Shown: piece after piece, positions 17,245 through 26,328 of the stretch
Numbering within the stretch: the first letter of the stretch is position 1
How the letters are laid out: the number at the start of each line of letters is the position of its first letter
From: Streptomyces vietnamensis
GTDB taxonomy: Bacteria > Actinomycetota > Actinomycetes > Streptomycetales > Streptomycetaceae
Length of the DNA stretch: 64,000 nucleotides
NCBI RefSeq assembly: GCF_000830005.1
Contig: NZ_CP010407.1
Span: 310,001 to 374,000, forward strand
Direction: 5' to 3'
Notes under the pieces: model-generated
Databases searched by the model: none
The model's input: the letters and a program-made list of their open reading frames with translations, nothing else
Told to the model about the DNA's origin: nothing
Translations under genes and position numbers: made by a program

Positions 17245-17561
17245 CACACGCCTCCGATCAGAACGTCGGGGGCGCCGGTGACGATCATCGCGCCGCACGC
17301 CGTCCGGTCGCGGGCCCGCGCGGCCGGCAGCCCGCCGATGAGGACCTGTCCCGAGGCGAGCCCGGCCGGGTTGGGCATGATCACGTTGGCCGGTCCCAGG
17401 GCAAGGTGCGGCGGCATCGCACACGTGTGCAGGCTGCCCACGACGGCGGCGGGCCGGCCACCGATCAGGACGGTCGCCACCGCCCTGGCGGCGGCGGGCG
17501 GCGGGGTGGCGATCACCCCGCCGTGGTTGGTGGGGTCGCCGGTACGGGCTGCGGCGGGCAT
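17244..17561 (-). CDS. PAAR-domain spike-tip protein
   Basis: 105 residues made almost entirely of the PAAR fold: ARTGDPTNHGGVIATPPPAA, LIGGRPAAVVGSLHTC, NVIMPNPAGLASGQVLIGG and DRTACGAMIVTGAPDVLIGG. His and Cys residues (H45-like in SLHTC, C in RTAC) could bind the metal at the tip. It caps the VgrG-like spike and forms the puncturing point. A clear AGGAG lies ahead of the ATG at 17561. Confidence 0.92.
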   Translation of the reverse strand: MPAAARTGDPTNHGGVIATPPPAAARAVATVLIGGRPAAVVGSLHTCAMPPHLALGPANVIMPNPAGLASGQVLIGGLPAARARDRTACGAMIVTGAPDVLIGGV

Positions 17562-17583
17562 GGGAACTCCTCTCGAAAGGTGA

Positions 17584-19407
17584 TCAGTTGATGCGGATGA
17601 GCTTGGCCTTGAGGACGCCGAGCAGGCCGCCGTCGACGGTGACGCCCGTGGCGCCGGTGACATCCACCGTGCGGCCGCCGATCTTCACCCCGACCCTGCC
17701 GTTGATGTCCACGTTGGCGCCCGACACGTTCACGTTCCCCCGCCCCGCGTCCAGGGTGATGCCCCGCTCGTCGAGCACGACGGAGCTGAGCACCTGCCGG
17801 CCCTTGCCCGCGTACACCGTCATCTCGATCCGGTCCCGCCGGTTGTCGAGGAAGACTTCGAGGCGCTCGTCGGCGGACATCATCCGCACCCCGGAGCGCC
17901 CCGGTGCCCGCGCGTCCAGCAGCTCCACCCGATGCCCCGAACGCGACACGATGGAACGGCGGTTGACCTTTCCGGTCGTCTTGTCGATCAGCGGGACGTC
18001 GTGCGGCGAGGGCTTGTCCACGCCGTTGTAGAGCCCTCCGATGACGTACGGGCTGTCCAGCAGGCCCTGTTCGAAGCCGACCAGCACCTCGTCGTTGACC
18101 TCGGGGCTCACCACCCCGCCGCCGCCCTTGCCGCCCCACTGCACGGTGCGCACCCAGTCGGTGACGTACGTGTCGTCCAGCCAGGGAAACTTGAGCTTCA
18201 CGGCGCCGCGCTCGGAGCCGGCCGGCTCGCGCACGTCCGTCACGACGCCGATCGCCAGGCCCGGCATGCGCGGCCCCCGGGAGGGCGCGTTGGCGCCGGT
18301 GACCAGGCCGGTCAGAGAGCGGTCCGGGCTGGCGCTCACCCACACCGTCGTACGGTATCCGCCGTGCGGTTCGAGGACATGCTGCACCGCCGTCGCCGTG
18401 TACTTGCCGGAGAAGGCCTGCCCGACGTTGCCGAGCGCGATGGGCCTGCCCGCCCGCAGCATGGGGTTGCCCTCGGCCAGCGCCTCCAACTCTCCGAAGC
18501 CCGCACTGACTTGGCCGGCCACCGCGTCCGCGACCGCCTTCGTCTCGGCCTGGGTGCGGTACGGGGTGTCGGTGACGGTCAGCTTCGACGACTTGCCGAA
18601 TCGGGCGGCGAGCACCGGGCTCAGCCCCGGCACCACCGTGTCGCTGTCGACCGACGGCTGCCGGGCCACCAGGGGCCGCTTGGTGGTGACGTCCCAGCCG
18701 CGCACCTCCACCTGCTGCGCGCCGTCCGCCGCCGACAAGGAGGCCCGCAGCGCCAGCAGATTGCGCCCGTACTCCAGCACCATCGGGTTCCGAGCAGCCG
18801 ACGTGGACGGCGCGGGCGCCCCGGACGCCTTCTGGGGCTTGGTGAACTGGAGCAGCCCCTTGTCGTCGACACGCACCTGCGCGCCGCTCTCGGCGGCCAG
18901 GAACTGAAGGAAGTCCCAGTCGGAGACGTTCGCCTGGGACAGCTGCTTGTAGGTGACCGGCGCGGCCTGCACGGTGCCGCAGGTCAGGCCCGCCCCGGCG
19001 GCCACCTTGCGGACGATGGCCGCCGCCGTCATGTTCCGGTACGCCGCCACCTTCCGGCCGCGCTGGAGGCGGTGTGCCTTGGAGAAGGCACGCACCACCG
19101 TGAACGAGCCGGTGCGGTCCCGGTCCACCTCCAGGGCCGTCACCTCACCGTCGAACAGCCGCTCGCGCGCCTGCCCGGTCACGGTGACCACGGAGACCCT
19201 GAGCGGGGTGCCGATGGTGATGCCGGTCTTCTTCAGGAACTCGTGATCGGGATCGCGGAACGTGAGAACCGCCGCGTCCGGCAGGCCCACGTTCTCGTCG
19301 ACCACGCAACTCACCAGCTGGGCGGCCCAGACGGGCGGCAGCTCGCCGGGCGTCTCCACGATGGGGTCCGCCGCGAAGGACCGGCCGTCCCCTGCCCCGC
19401 CACTCAC
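17584..19407 (-). CDS. VgrG/gpD-like central spike protein
   Basis: 607 residues. The N-terminal half is phage late-control gpD-like (LTFRDPDHEFLKKTGITIG; LFDGEVTALEVD; YKQLSQANVSDWDFLQFLAA). About residue 375 starts the OB-like gp5 domain (GVVTDVREP...GAVKLKFPWLDDTYVTDWVR), with GLYNGVDKPSPHDVP. The C-terminus is a repetitive beta-helix (VNVSGANVDINGRVGVKIGG) ending KAKLIRIN. No C-terminal effector extension is present. It forms the trimeric spike that carries the PAAR tip. Overlaps the LysM gene by 4 bases. Confidence 0.92.
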   Translation of the reverse strand: MSGGAGDGRSFAADPIVETPGELPPVWAAQLVSCVVDENVGLPDAAVLTFRDPDHEFLKKTGITIGTPLRVSVVTVTGQARERLFDGEVTALEVDRDRTGSFTVVRAFSKAHRLQRGRKVAAYRNMTAAAIVRKVAAGAGLTCGTVQAAPVTYKQLSQANVSDWDFLQFLAAESGAQVRVDDKGLLQFTKPQKASGAPAPSTSAARNPMVLEYGRNLLALRASLSAADGAQQVEVRGWDVTTKRPLVARQPSVDSDTVVPGLSPVLAARFGKSSKLTVTDTPYRTQAETKAVADAVAGQVSAGFGELEALAEGNPMLRAGRPIALGNVGQAFSGKYTATAVQHVLEPHGGYRTTVWVSASPDRSLTGLVTGANAPSRGPRMPGLAIGVVTDVREPAGSERGAVKLKFPWLDDTYVTDWVRTVQWGGKGGGGVVSPEVNDEVLVGFEQGLLDSPYVIGGLYNGVDKPSPHDVPLIDKTTGKVNRRSIVSRSGHRVELLDARAPGRSGVRMMSADERLEVFLDNRRDRIEMTVYAGKGRQVLSSVVLDERGITLDAGRGNVNVSGANVDINGRVGVKIGGRTVDVTGATGVTVDGGLLGVLKAKLIRIN

Positions 19408-20126
19408 TGCTCCTCCTCGGCGCCCGCGTCGCTCATCGCCGGCAGCACCAGTTCGCTGCCGGGCACGAGCGCCATCGGGTCGTCGATGTCATTGGCCTCC
19501 GCGATGACCCGCCAGGCCGTCGCGTCGCCGTACTCCCGCCACGCCAGCAGCGCCAGGCTGTCGCCCGCCACGACGATGTGCGTACTGCGCCCGGTGCGCG
19601 AGCCGGACGTCGGGTTCTGCCCCGCCGGACCGACGCTCGCCTCCTCGATCGACAGCCGGCAGGTCGCCCGCAGCGGCTTGCCGTCCACGTCGAACAGCGT
19701 GTACGTCACCGACAGGCTGGACAGCACCCCGTCGAACGACGTCGTCCGCGCGCTGCCCCACTCGAACCGCACCCACGGGCTCGCAGGCTTCTTGCGCCCC
19801 AGGCTCGCCTTCGTCGGCACACACGCCTTCATCAGCTTCTCCACCGCCTGCTCCACGGAGTTGTCGTGGGTGGCGGTGGCGTCCAGGAACACCTCGAGAC
19901 TCAGCTCGCGCGGGCCACTGCCGACGAACTCGGGCAGCGCCGACTCCTCCGCCATCCGCGACGGAGAACGCCGCCACTCGGTGGTCTTGCGCAACTCCAA
20001 GGTGGACGGGTTGAACTGGAGGTTCAGCCGCGCGAGCGTCCCGCCGGGCTTGGCGCCGACGGAGGCCGGGGGCTCCTTCAACGTCAGCTGGGCCCTGGCC
20101 CGACTGGAGCGGGACGCTGGGGACAT
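19404..20126 (-). CDS. LysM-containing CIS baseplate adaptor
   Basis: 240 residues. An N-terminal beta domain (LARLNLQFNPSTLELRKTTE; SLEVFLDATATHDNSVEQAV) is typical of CIS tube-to-spike adaptors of the Afp7 type. The C-terminus carries a LysM module (HIVVAGDSLALLAWREYGDA, then NDIDDPMALVPGSELVLP, about 185-232). In these particles the LysM domain links the spike to the tube rather than binding cell wall. Four-base overlap with the spike gene. Confidence 0.85.
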   Translation of the reverse strand: MSPASRSSRARAQLTLKEPPASVGAKPGGTLARLNLQFNPSTLELRKTTEWRRSPSRMAEESALPEFVGSGPRELSLEVFLDATATHDNSVEQAVEKLMKACVPTKASLGRKKPASPWVRFEWGSARTTSFDGVLSSLSVTYTLFDVDGKPLRATCRLSIEEASVGPAGQNPTSGSRTGRSTHIVVAGDSLALLAWREYGDATAWRVIAEANDIDDPMALVPGSELVLPAMSDAGAEEEQ

Positions 20127-20178
20127 GACCGGGATTCCTTTCCAAGGCGCTGTAGGGAGAATGGGACTTGAGGGATGG

Positions 20179-20604
20179 TCAGGATGGGCGAAGTCCCTCG
20201 TGGGCGATCTCCAGGGTCTCCACCGCCGCCTGCGAGCTGCTGGGGTCGAAGGACGGGCCCTGCCAGCGCACCGGGACGATCCCGAACACCTGCCAGCTGA
20301 TGATCCGCGACAGATCCGGCCGCAGCGCCACGATCTCGCCGTCCTTGGGCTCCACCCGCTTCAGCGTCTCGTCGAGCCAGCGGGCGATCTTCGCGGTGTC
20401 GGCGGTGACCGGCCGGGTGAGCGTGATGTTCGACCAGGTCACCCGGCCTGGCAGGTTATGGGTGAAGCCGTTGTTGCCACCCTCGGCGTAGCTCTCGATC
20501 TCCACCTCGGCACCCATGCCGGAGCAGGTGTGGAAGGCGCCCAGATCATTGCCGCCGATCGCGAGCCGGAAGAACACGCTGCTCGCGAAGATGTTGTCCG
20601 TCAT
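20179..20604 (-). CDS. Second tail-tube-like protein (baseplate-proximal tube initiator)
   Basis: 141 residues, a gp19/Hcp-type tube protein: SSVFFRLAIGGNDLGAFHTC, EVEIESYAEGGNNGFTHNLP, TWSNITLTRPVTADTAKIAR and WQVFGIVPVRWQGPSFDPSS. It differs from the tube gene at 24204 and lies next to the spike genes. CIS loci often encode such a second tube subunit (Afp5 type), forming the first ring on the spike. Confidence 0.85.
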   Translation of the reverse strand: MTDNIFASSVFFRLAIGGNDLGAFHTCSGMGAEVEIESYAEGGNNGFTHNLPGRVTWSNITLTRPVTADTAKIARWLDETLKRVEPKDGEIVALRPDLSRIISWQVFGIVPVRWQGPSFDPSSSQAAVETLEIAHEGLRPS

Positions 20605-20628
20605 CCGTCCGTCATCCGTTCCGTGCCG

Positions 20629-23556
20629 TCAGCGGCGTCCGTCGTAGGGGCGCCCCGTACGCTCCCGGCCGCGCCGCAGTTCCGTGCGCAGCAGGCGGGC
20701 CATCGGGTCGAGCAGGCGACGCGCGAGGTCGTCCAGGTCGAGACCGGGGTCCTGCGCCGCGTCGGCGGACCGCTCCGTGCGCCGGCCGGACGCGGAGGCG
20801 GAGGCCGTCCCGGAGTACTGCTGCTTGCCACGCGCCGCGGGCACCGCCTTCGCCGGTACGCCCTTGGATACGCCGGGTACGTCGGGTACGTCGGGTACGG
20901 CCTTCCCCGCGCCGGAGATCGCACGCTGGACCTCGGGCACCGCAGGGCTGTTGCCGCCGCCGCTCGCCGATCGGGCGCCCGGCGTCACGACCCGCGGCCG
21001 GACCACCCGGACCACGGGGATGGCCGCCGCCTGTGCCACGGCTGTCGACGGGCCATTCGCGAGGGGCGGCGTCAACGGGGGCGTGACCGGCAGGGGCTGC
21101 GCCGGGGGGACCGCCGCCGTACCGGGCACTCCCCCGCCAGGCGGCGCGGGCTTGACGAGCGGGACGACTCGCTGGACGACACCGGGGGCGCCGGTCGCTC
21201 GTACGGCCGAGCCGGTTGCCGGTACGCCCGGGTGGTGCGGCGCGTGCGCGGTTGCGGCCCGTTGGACCGGCGGGGTCGCAGCGGCGCCCGCGGACGGTGC
21301 CGACGCGGGGTGTGCGGGGTGCGCGGGCGACCGGGTGGACGGTGCGGGGGTGCCGCCGCCGGGGATGTCCGGCGCCCCGCTCCAACGCGCCGCCACCACG
21401 GGAGGGCCGCCGACGGGGCGCGACGCGGCGGACGGTGCCAGGCCTTCCGGCGCCAGGGTGCTGAGGGTGAGGGGCCGTGCGGGCAGCAGCGCGAGGGTGC
21501 GGCGGGCTACCGGGATGGAGGGGGCTGCGGTGCGGGGGCCGCTGGTGGATGCGGTCGCGGGACGGGGGCCTCCGGTGGATGCGGTCGCGGGGCGAGCGCC
21601 TGCCATGGGTTCGGCCGCGCGGCGGGCAACGACGACCGGGGCTGGGCTGCTGGGGCCTTGGGGACGTCCGTCGCCGGGACCGGGACCGGGACCGGGGTGC
21701 ATCGCCTCGGGCCGTACGACTGTGCCCGCCGGAGCCTGAGACGCCGCGCCCTGGGACGGCGTCACCAACGGCGTGGCAGGGACGGTTCCGCGGTCCGTGG
21801 GGCTGCCGCCCTGGGGCGCCGGGTGGTCCGCGAGGTGGCGCTGGACGTCGACCGTCCCCAGCAACGGTGCGTGGCGTGCCGTATCCGAGGCGGGCTCCGT
21901 GGGCGGCGTACGGTCCCCGCCCGGCGCGGGCGATGCCGGTGTGCGCTGGATGTCGGGCCCGGATGCCGTACGGGAGGCTCGGGCCCCGGACGCGGCGGAG
22001 CCGGGCAGACCGGCGCTGGCCGGCATCGCGGGCAGAGGCGCCCCCAGGCCGCCGCGCGCACGCGCACCGGAACGCCGCGGACCCGAAGACGGGCCCGGGG
22101 CGGGGCCGCTGGGGGCACCCTGGGTGTCCTCGACCTGCCGCTGAACCACGGGAAGCACCGGACCGGACACGGGCGCGGCAGGGGCGTCCTTCACCAACGG
22201 CGCGGCTGTGGAAGGCAGTTCAGCGAGCGGCGCACCCAGCGGAGGTCGGCTTCCAGTGCGCTGCACGGGGGCGCTCGGCGCGGGGCCGTCGGAGGAACTC
22301 TGGGCGTCCTCCACCGGCGGCGCACCCAACGTCGGGCGGCCCCCCGCACGCTGTACGGCAGCGTTCGGCGCGGGGCTGTCGGAGGAACTCCGGGTGTCCT
22401 CCACGGGCGGCGCACCCAACGTCGTCCGGCCCCCCGCACGCTGTACGGCAGCGCCCGACGCGGGGCCGTCGGAGGAACTCCGGGTGCCCTCGGCCTGCCG
22501 CTGAACCACGGGAAGCACCGGACCGGGCACGGGTCCCGCAGCGGTCACGGCGGAGTTGTCCTCCACCGGCGGCGCACCCAACGGCGGCCGGTTTCCCGCA
22601 CGCTGTACGGGCGTGCTCGGTGCGGCCGTCTCGGCGACCACCGCGGACCTCAGGGCAGCGACATGGCGTACAGGCCCCGTCACCCGGGGGGCGACCGTCA
22701 AGCGGGGCCCCGCCGACCGTGGCTGGACGGCGGGGAGGGACACCTCCGACCGGTTTCCGCTCGGCGCGGGCTGCGCACCCGTCTCCGGCGCCTCCTTCGC
22801 GGCACGCCGGACGGACGGTCCGGCCGCCCCGGGGATCATCGAGACACGTCGTACGAGCGGAATCGGCGCGGCGGCCGACGGGGCAACGGCCCGTTGGACA
22901 GCGGGAGTCGGGGAGTAAGGGACAGAGGAAGGGACAGAGGAAGGGACAGCGGGGGAACCCACGGACGACGTGATGTCACGACTCTGCGAAGTTCCGCCCG
23001 ACCTCCCCTTCCCCACAGTGCGGTCGGCACCGAAGGAGCCACCACGACCTGGACGTACCGACGCCGACGCCGACGCCGACGTTGGCTTCGAGCGAGAATC
23101 CCCTTGCGCTCCGTCCTCCGGCCCCTCGCCCCCTTCTGTCCGCACCGCCCGGAGCACCAGCGGCCCCCCGCCCACGCTCACAGCGCGCGGGCCGGCCGGG
23201 CGAGCCACACCCCGCACCAGCCCAGCCGGAGCCGTCGGCAGCAGCGCATGCCCGAGCCCGCTGTCGAAGGAAGGGTTCTGCCAGGCGGCGAGTGCCGCAC
23301 GGAAGGTGAGGCCGTCACTCACGCCCAACGGAGCACGGGAGACCGTCAGTCGAGGTGGGGCGGTGCGGCGCCAACCGCCGTCCCAGTCGCCAGGAATGGA
23401 GGAACCCACAGGACCCGACGCACCCGACGCACCCGACGCACCCGACGGATCCGAACCGCCGTCGCCACCGGCATCCGAGCCCCCAGACACGGCAGAGCCC
23501 CGGGCCCCCGACCCGCCCGCCCCGGCGCGGCCGCGCAGCCTGTCCCGCCATGCCAT
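20629..23556 (-). CDS. Pro/Ala-rich VQR-repeat protein of the CIS operon (possible tape measure)
   Basis: 975 residues, mostly low complexity. A short ordered N-terminal part (GLTFRAALAAWQNPSFDSGL, about 84-103) and a C-terminal helix (LDLDDLARRLLDPMARLLRT) bracket a region with many VQR motifs. Four copies of a roughly 30-residue unit, VQRAGxRxxLGAPPVED, lie at about 315-450. The gene sits between the tube and spike genes, where tape-measure or length-control proteins are found in CIS loci, and four bases after a DUF6760-like gene. No hydrophobic tape-measure helices are obvious, so scaffold, tape measure or cargo all remain possible. VQR motifs also accompany DUF4157 proteins. Confidence 0.7.
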   Translation of the reverse strand: MAWRDRLRGRAGAGGSGARGSAVSGGSDAGGDGGSDPSGASGASGASGPVGSSIPGDWDGGWRRTAPPRLTVSRAPLGVSDGLTFRAALAAWQNPSFDSGLGHALLPTAPAGLVRGVARPAGPRAVSVGGGPLVLRAVRTEGGEGPEDGAQGDSRSKPTSASASASVRPGRGGSFGADRTVGKGRSGGTSQSRDITSSVGSPAVPSSVPSSVPYSPTPAVQRAVAPSAAAPIPLVRRVSMIPGAAGPSVRRAAKEAPETGAQPAPSGNRSEVSLPAVQPRSAGPRLTVAPRVTGPVRHVAALRSAVVAETAAPSTPVQRAGNRPPLGAPPVEDNSAVTAAGPVPGPVLPVVQRQAEGTRSSSDGPASGAAVQRAGGRTTLGAPPVEDTRSSSDSPAPNAAVQRAGGRPTLGAPPVEDAQSSSDGPAPSAPVQRTGSRPPLGAPLAELPSTAAPLVKDAPAAPVSGPVLPVVQRQVEDTQGAPSGPAPGPSSGPRRSGARARGGLGAPLPAMPASAGLPGSAASGARASRTASGPDIQRTPASPAPGGDRTPPTEPASDTARHAPLLGTVDVQRHLADHPAPQGGSPTDRGTVPATPLVTPSQGAASQAPAGTVVRPEAMHPGPGPGPGDGRPQGPSSPAPVVVARRAAEPMAGARPATASTGGPRPATASTSGPRTAAPSIPVARRTLALLPARPLTLSTLAPEGLAPSAASRPVGGPPVVAARWSGAPDIPGGGTPAPSTRSPAHPAHPASAPSAGAAATPPVQRAATAHAPHHPGVPATGSAVRATGAPGVVQRVVPLVKPAPPGGGVPGTAAVPPAQPLPVTPPLTPPLANGPSTAVAQAAAIPVVRVVRPRVVTPGARSASGGGNSPAVPEVQRAISGAGKAVPDVPDVPGVSKGVPAKAVPAARGKQQYSGTASASASGRRTERSADAAQDPGLDLDDLARRLLDPMARLLRTELRRGRERTGRPYDGRR
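22230..22620. repeat. Tandem coding repeats in the 975-residue gene
   Basis: About four copies of an 85-165-base unit containing GGCGGCGCACCCAACG and CACGCTGTACGG, encoding the VQRAGxRxxLGAPPVED units. The outer copies are separated by a second duplicated piece encoding GPVLPVVQRQ (near 22140 and 22500). Copies are close enough in DNA for recombination to change their number. Confidence 0.7.
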
Positions 23557-23560
23557 CTGC

Positions 23561-23719
23561 TCAACTACTTTCGTTCATACGGGTGTTGATACGGGCGATC
23601 TCGGCCACCCACTGCTGGCGTTCACCATGCGTGAGATCGAGGATCTCCTCGCGCTCCCAGTGGAAGTGGTAGGCGATGTACGCGATCTCCTCCCGGAGCC
23701 GGGGAAGGGCGTACGTCAC
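23561..23719 (-). CDS. DUF6760-like small CIS protein
   Basis: 52 residues from a GTG start: begins MTYALPRLREEIAYIAYHFH and continues WEREEILDLTHGERQQWVAE, ending RMNESS. This small acidic/aromatic helical protein with a YxAYHFHWE motif is recurrent between the tail assembly gene and downstream genes in CIS and related phage loci (DUF6760). The GTG overlaps the preceding stop in GTGA and four bases separate its stop from the next ATG. Too short for many gene finders. Role unknown, presumably assembly. Confidence 0.75.
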   Translation of the reverse strand: MTYALPRLREEIAYIAYHFHWEREEILDLTHGERQQWVAEIARINTRMNESS

Positions 23720-24207
23720 GATTCCCCCAGGCGCCCACCCGAGAGGTCGACCTCGAAGCCGCCCTCGCAGTGCGGACAGGTGACCGCCGCGCGGGTGTGG
23801 CCCTCGCTGTTGACGCGGCGGTAGAAGTCCTGGAGGAACGCCACGTCTGTGGCGTACATCCGCTCGACGATCCCGGCGTGCACATCCGTGATCGTGCCGA
23901 GCCGGGTGATCACCTGGCTCAGCAGCACCACGCTCAGATACGCCGGGTTCTCCTTGACCCGCAGGTCGATCTGGGGCCGCAGTTCGTCGCGGGCCGTGGC
24001 CAGCCGCATCGAACCGTACCGGTGCACGGTGCCCGCCTCGTCGACGTACCCGCGCGGCAGCTCGAACTCGAACTCCGTGCGCAGCCCGCCGTTGTCGTCC
24101 TCACGGCGCGGCGGGGCGGGGGCCGCCGTCTGCTCCGGCGCCTGGGCGGGCGCCGTGACCTGGAGGAGGTCCTCCAGGTTGCCCGCTGTCACCGTACGGC
24201 GTCTCAT
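23716..24207 (-). CDS. CIS tail-assembly protein (T4-like gpG/chaperone position)
   Basis: 163 residues. A Pro/Ala-rich N-terminus precedes EFELPRGYVDEAGTVHRYGS, MRLATARDELRPQID and YLSVVLLSQVITRLGTI, then a C-terminal CPHCEGGFEVDLSGG motif with a CxxC pair that may bind zinc. Proteins of this pattern follow the tube gene in actinobacterial CIS loci, in the place of phage tail assembly chaperones. ATGA overlap with the tube gene and GTGA overlap with the next gene make a tightly coupled set. Confidence 0.75.
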   Translation of the reverse strand: MRRRTVTAGNLEDLLQVTAPAQAPEQTAAPAPPRREDDNGGLRTEFEFELPRGYVDEAGTVHRYGSMRLATARDELRPQIDLRVKENPAYLSVVLLSQVITRLGTITDVHAGIVERMYATDVAFLQDFYRRVNSEGHTRAAVTCPHCEGGFEVDLSGGRLGES

Positions 24208-24644
24208 TCGACGACGATCTCCTCGAACGTGATCGTGACCGACTCGGTGGCCGGGGACGACTCGCCCGCCTTCAGGGAGGGGCCCTCCCACTTGGAGGCC
24301 CAGCCCTGCATCAGCTGGATGCGGCGGACGGTGTTGCCCTCGGTGTCCTTGATCTCGATGGTGAGGTTCTGCCGCGCGGTGTTGACGGCGCCGTTGTTCA
24401 GGGTCTCCTTGATCCACTGGGTGAACTCGCTGCTCTGGTCGAGTCCCCGCGTGATCGTGATCTCACCGGCCTGCCGGGCACCCGGCTGCTTGCGGATGAT
24501 CTGCTTGCCCTCCGCGGTGACCTGCTTGACCTCGACGACATCCTCTTCGACGGTGAACCCGCTGATCTCCTGGATGGACTCCACCAGGTATCCGCCGAGC
24601 TGCACGCCGAAGACGTGAGTGGAAAGAGCATCGCCCGTTGCCAT
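24204..24644 (-). CDS. CIS inner tube protein
   Basis: 146 residues of the gp19/Hcp fold: ALSTHVFGVQLGGYLVESIQ, EISGFTVEEDVVEVKQVT, GARQAGEITITRGLDQSSEF and RIQLMQGWASKWEGPSLKAG. It lies 41 bases after the sheath gene, the normal order. Stacked rings of this protein form the tube driven through the target when the sheath contracts. Confidence 0.92.
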   Translation of the reverse strand: MATGDALSTHVFGVQLGGYLVESIQEISGFTVEEDVVEVKQVTAEGKQIIRKQPGARQAGEITITRGLDQSSEFTQWIKETLNNGAVNTARQNLTIEIKDTEGNTVRRIQLMQGWASKWEGPSLKAGESSPATESVTITFEEIVVE

Positions 24645-24685
24645 GACTGTCTGTCAACCTTTCCTTGCAGAACCGGACTCGCGGA

Positions 24686-26239
24686 TCACTCGTCGATGAG
24701 GCTGGTGGTGTCGGAGAACTGGGCCAGCCGGAAGACCACGAACTCGGCGGGCTTGACCGGCGAGACGCCGATCTCGCAGACGACCCGGCCCTGGTCGATG
24801 GACTCCTGCGGATTGTTGTCGCGGTCGCACTTGACGTAGAACGCCTCGTCGGCGGTACGACCGAACAGCGCGCCCCGGCGCCATTCCTCGGTGAGGAACG
24901 CGGTGACGTTGCGACGGATGCTGGACCACAGCCGGTCGTCGTTGGGCTCGAACACGACCCACTGGGTGCCCAGGAGGATGGACTCCTCGAGGTAGTTGAA
25001 CAGGCGGCGTACGTTCAGGTAGCGCCAGGCCGGGTCGGAGGAGAGCGTGCGGGCGCCCCAGATCCGGATGCCGCGGCCGGGGAAGGCCCGGATGCAGTTC
25101 ACGCCGATCGGGTTGAGCAGGTCCTGCTCGCCCTTGCTGAGTCGGAGTTCGAGGTCGACCGCGCCGCGGATCACCTCGTTCGCCGGCGCCTTGTGCACAC
25201 CGCGCTCGGCGTCGCTGCGCGCCCACACACCGGCGACGTGACCGCTCGGCGGGACGGTGGTGTTGCGTCCGAGGACCGGGTCGAAGACCCGCACCCACGG
25301 GTAGTAGAGGGTGGCGTACCGGGAGTCGTAGCCCGCCTCGTCGTTGCGCCAGGTGCGCACCTGCTGGGCGTTGAGCCCGGGCGGGGCGTCAAGGACGGCC
25401 ACGCGGTCGCCCATCTGCTCGCAGTGCGAGATGACGGCGAGCTGCACGGTGCGCACGCCCTCGGCATCGATGTCGCCGCGCTGGTAGGCGCCCATCAGAT
25501 CGGGCACCGCGACCATGGTGATCTCGTCGATGGTCTCCAGACCGCCGAACCCGGTACGGGCCGCCGCGTCGCCGACGTACTCGGCGGGGTCGATGCGTGC
25601 CGGCTCAGCGGAGCCGTCGGAGGCGGGCGCGCCGGCGGCGTCGGGGATCGCGAGGGTCTGGGCGGCGGGCTTGGCCTGGGTGGCGCCGCGCTGCTCGGCG
25701 ACCTCGATCAGCTTGGAGGCGCGGGCCTGGGTGACCAGGTAGCCCTTGACGTTCTTGCGGGGGGAGGCGTCGTACGTCTCCACCACCTCGTCGCCGCGCC
25801 GGACCAGGAGCTTGAAGCGGTCCTCCGGCGGGTTCTCGCCGTCCACCTCGGCGACCTCCACCGACACCCCGGTCACGCCCGGCCTGGCCGCGATCAGGAA
25901 GCCGCCGAGTTCGACCGGCGCAGCCGCCTTCGGCTGCCGGCCGCCATTGGCCGACGGGCCCGAGGCGGCCTCGGCCGCCCCGCCGATGCGCACCACGTAC
26001 GCGGCGCCGCCGCCGTTGGAGAAGTACCCGTAGAGCGCGTGGGCGAGGTAGGTGCCCTCGGTGAAGCCGCCGAACACCTGGGAATACTGGTCCCAGCTGG
26101 TGACCAGCGTCGGCGCGTGGAACGGGCCCTTCTCAGCGAAGCCGACGAACGCGGCGACGGCCGTGCCGACCCCTTCGATCGGTCGGGCACCGGACTGCAC
26201 CTCCTCCACGTATACGCCCGGGGTGAGGTACGTCGGCAT
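24686..26239 (-). CDS. Contractile sheath protein
   Basis: 517 residues. MPTYLTPGVYVEEVQSGARP followed by GVGTAVAAFVGFAEKGPFHA is the hallmark N-terminus of phage/CIS sheath proteins. The C-terminal sheath domain is clear (NCIRAFPGRGIRIWGARTLS, YLNVRRLFNYLEESILLGTQ, WVVFEPND, and the closing CDRDNNPQESIDQGRVVCEI). First gene of the long operon; its promoter lies in the 244-base gap shared with the DUF4157 gene. Full length, with a variable middle domain of about 190 residues. Confidence 0.95.
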   Translation of the reverse strand: MPTYLTPGVYVEEVQSGARPIEGVGTAVAAFVGFAEKGPFHAPTLVTSWDQYSQVFGGFTEGTYLAHALYGYFSNGGGAAYVVRIGGAAEAASGPSANGGRQPKAAAPVELGGFLIAARPGVTGVSVEVAEVDGENPPEDRFKLLVRRGDEVVETYDASPRKNVKGYLVTQARASKLIEVAEQRGATQAKPAAQTLAIPDAAGAPASDGSAEPARIDPAEYVGDAAARTGFGGLETIDEITMVAVPDLMGAYQRGDIDAEGVRTVQLAVISHCEQMGDRVAVLDAPPGLNAQQVRTWRNDEAGYDSRYATLYYPWVRVFDPVLGRNTTVPPSGHVAGVWARSDAERGVHKAPANEVIRGAVDLELRLSKGEQDLLNPIGVNCIRAFPGRGIRIWGARTLSSDPAWRYLNVRRLFNYLEESILLGTQWVVFEPNDDRLWSSIRRNVTAFLTEEWRRGALFGRTADEAFYVKCDRDNNPQESIDQGRVVCEIGVSPVKPAEFVVFRLAQFSDTTSLIDE

Positions 26240-26328
26240 GCTCGCTCCTTAACGTCCTTGCGGTCACCTGTGTCCAGGCCGAGTCTGCGCGGCGTACCGG
26301 CGGAGCGGCAGGGACCTGCGGACCTGCC

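Noticed and set aside
22230..22620. Possible CRISPR array or regulatory repeat
   Set aside because: The copies encode VQRAG repeats in frame within a coding gene; unit length and spacing vary and there are no spacers or cas genes.
17932..23589. Very long plus-strand open frames opposite the CIS spike and VQR genes (up to 1885 codons)
   Set aside because: They are shadows of GC-rich minus-strand genes: Arg/Gly/Pro-rich, no domains, and no ribosome binding sites, while the opposite strand encodes recognisable CIS proteins.
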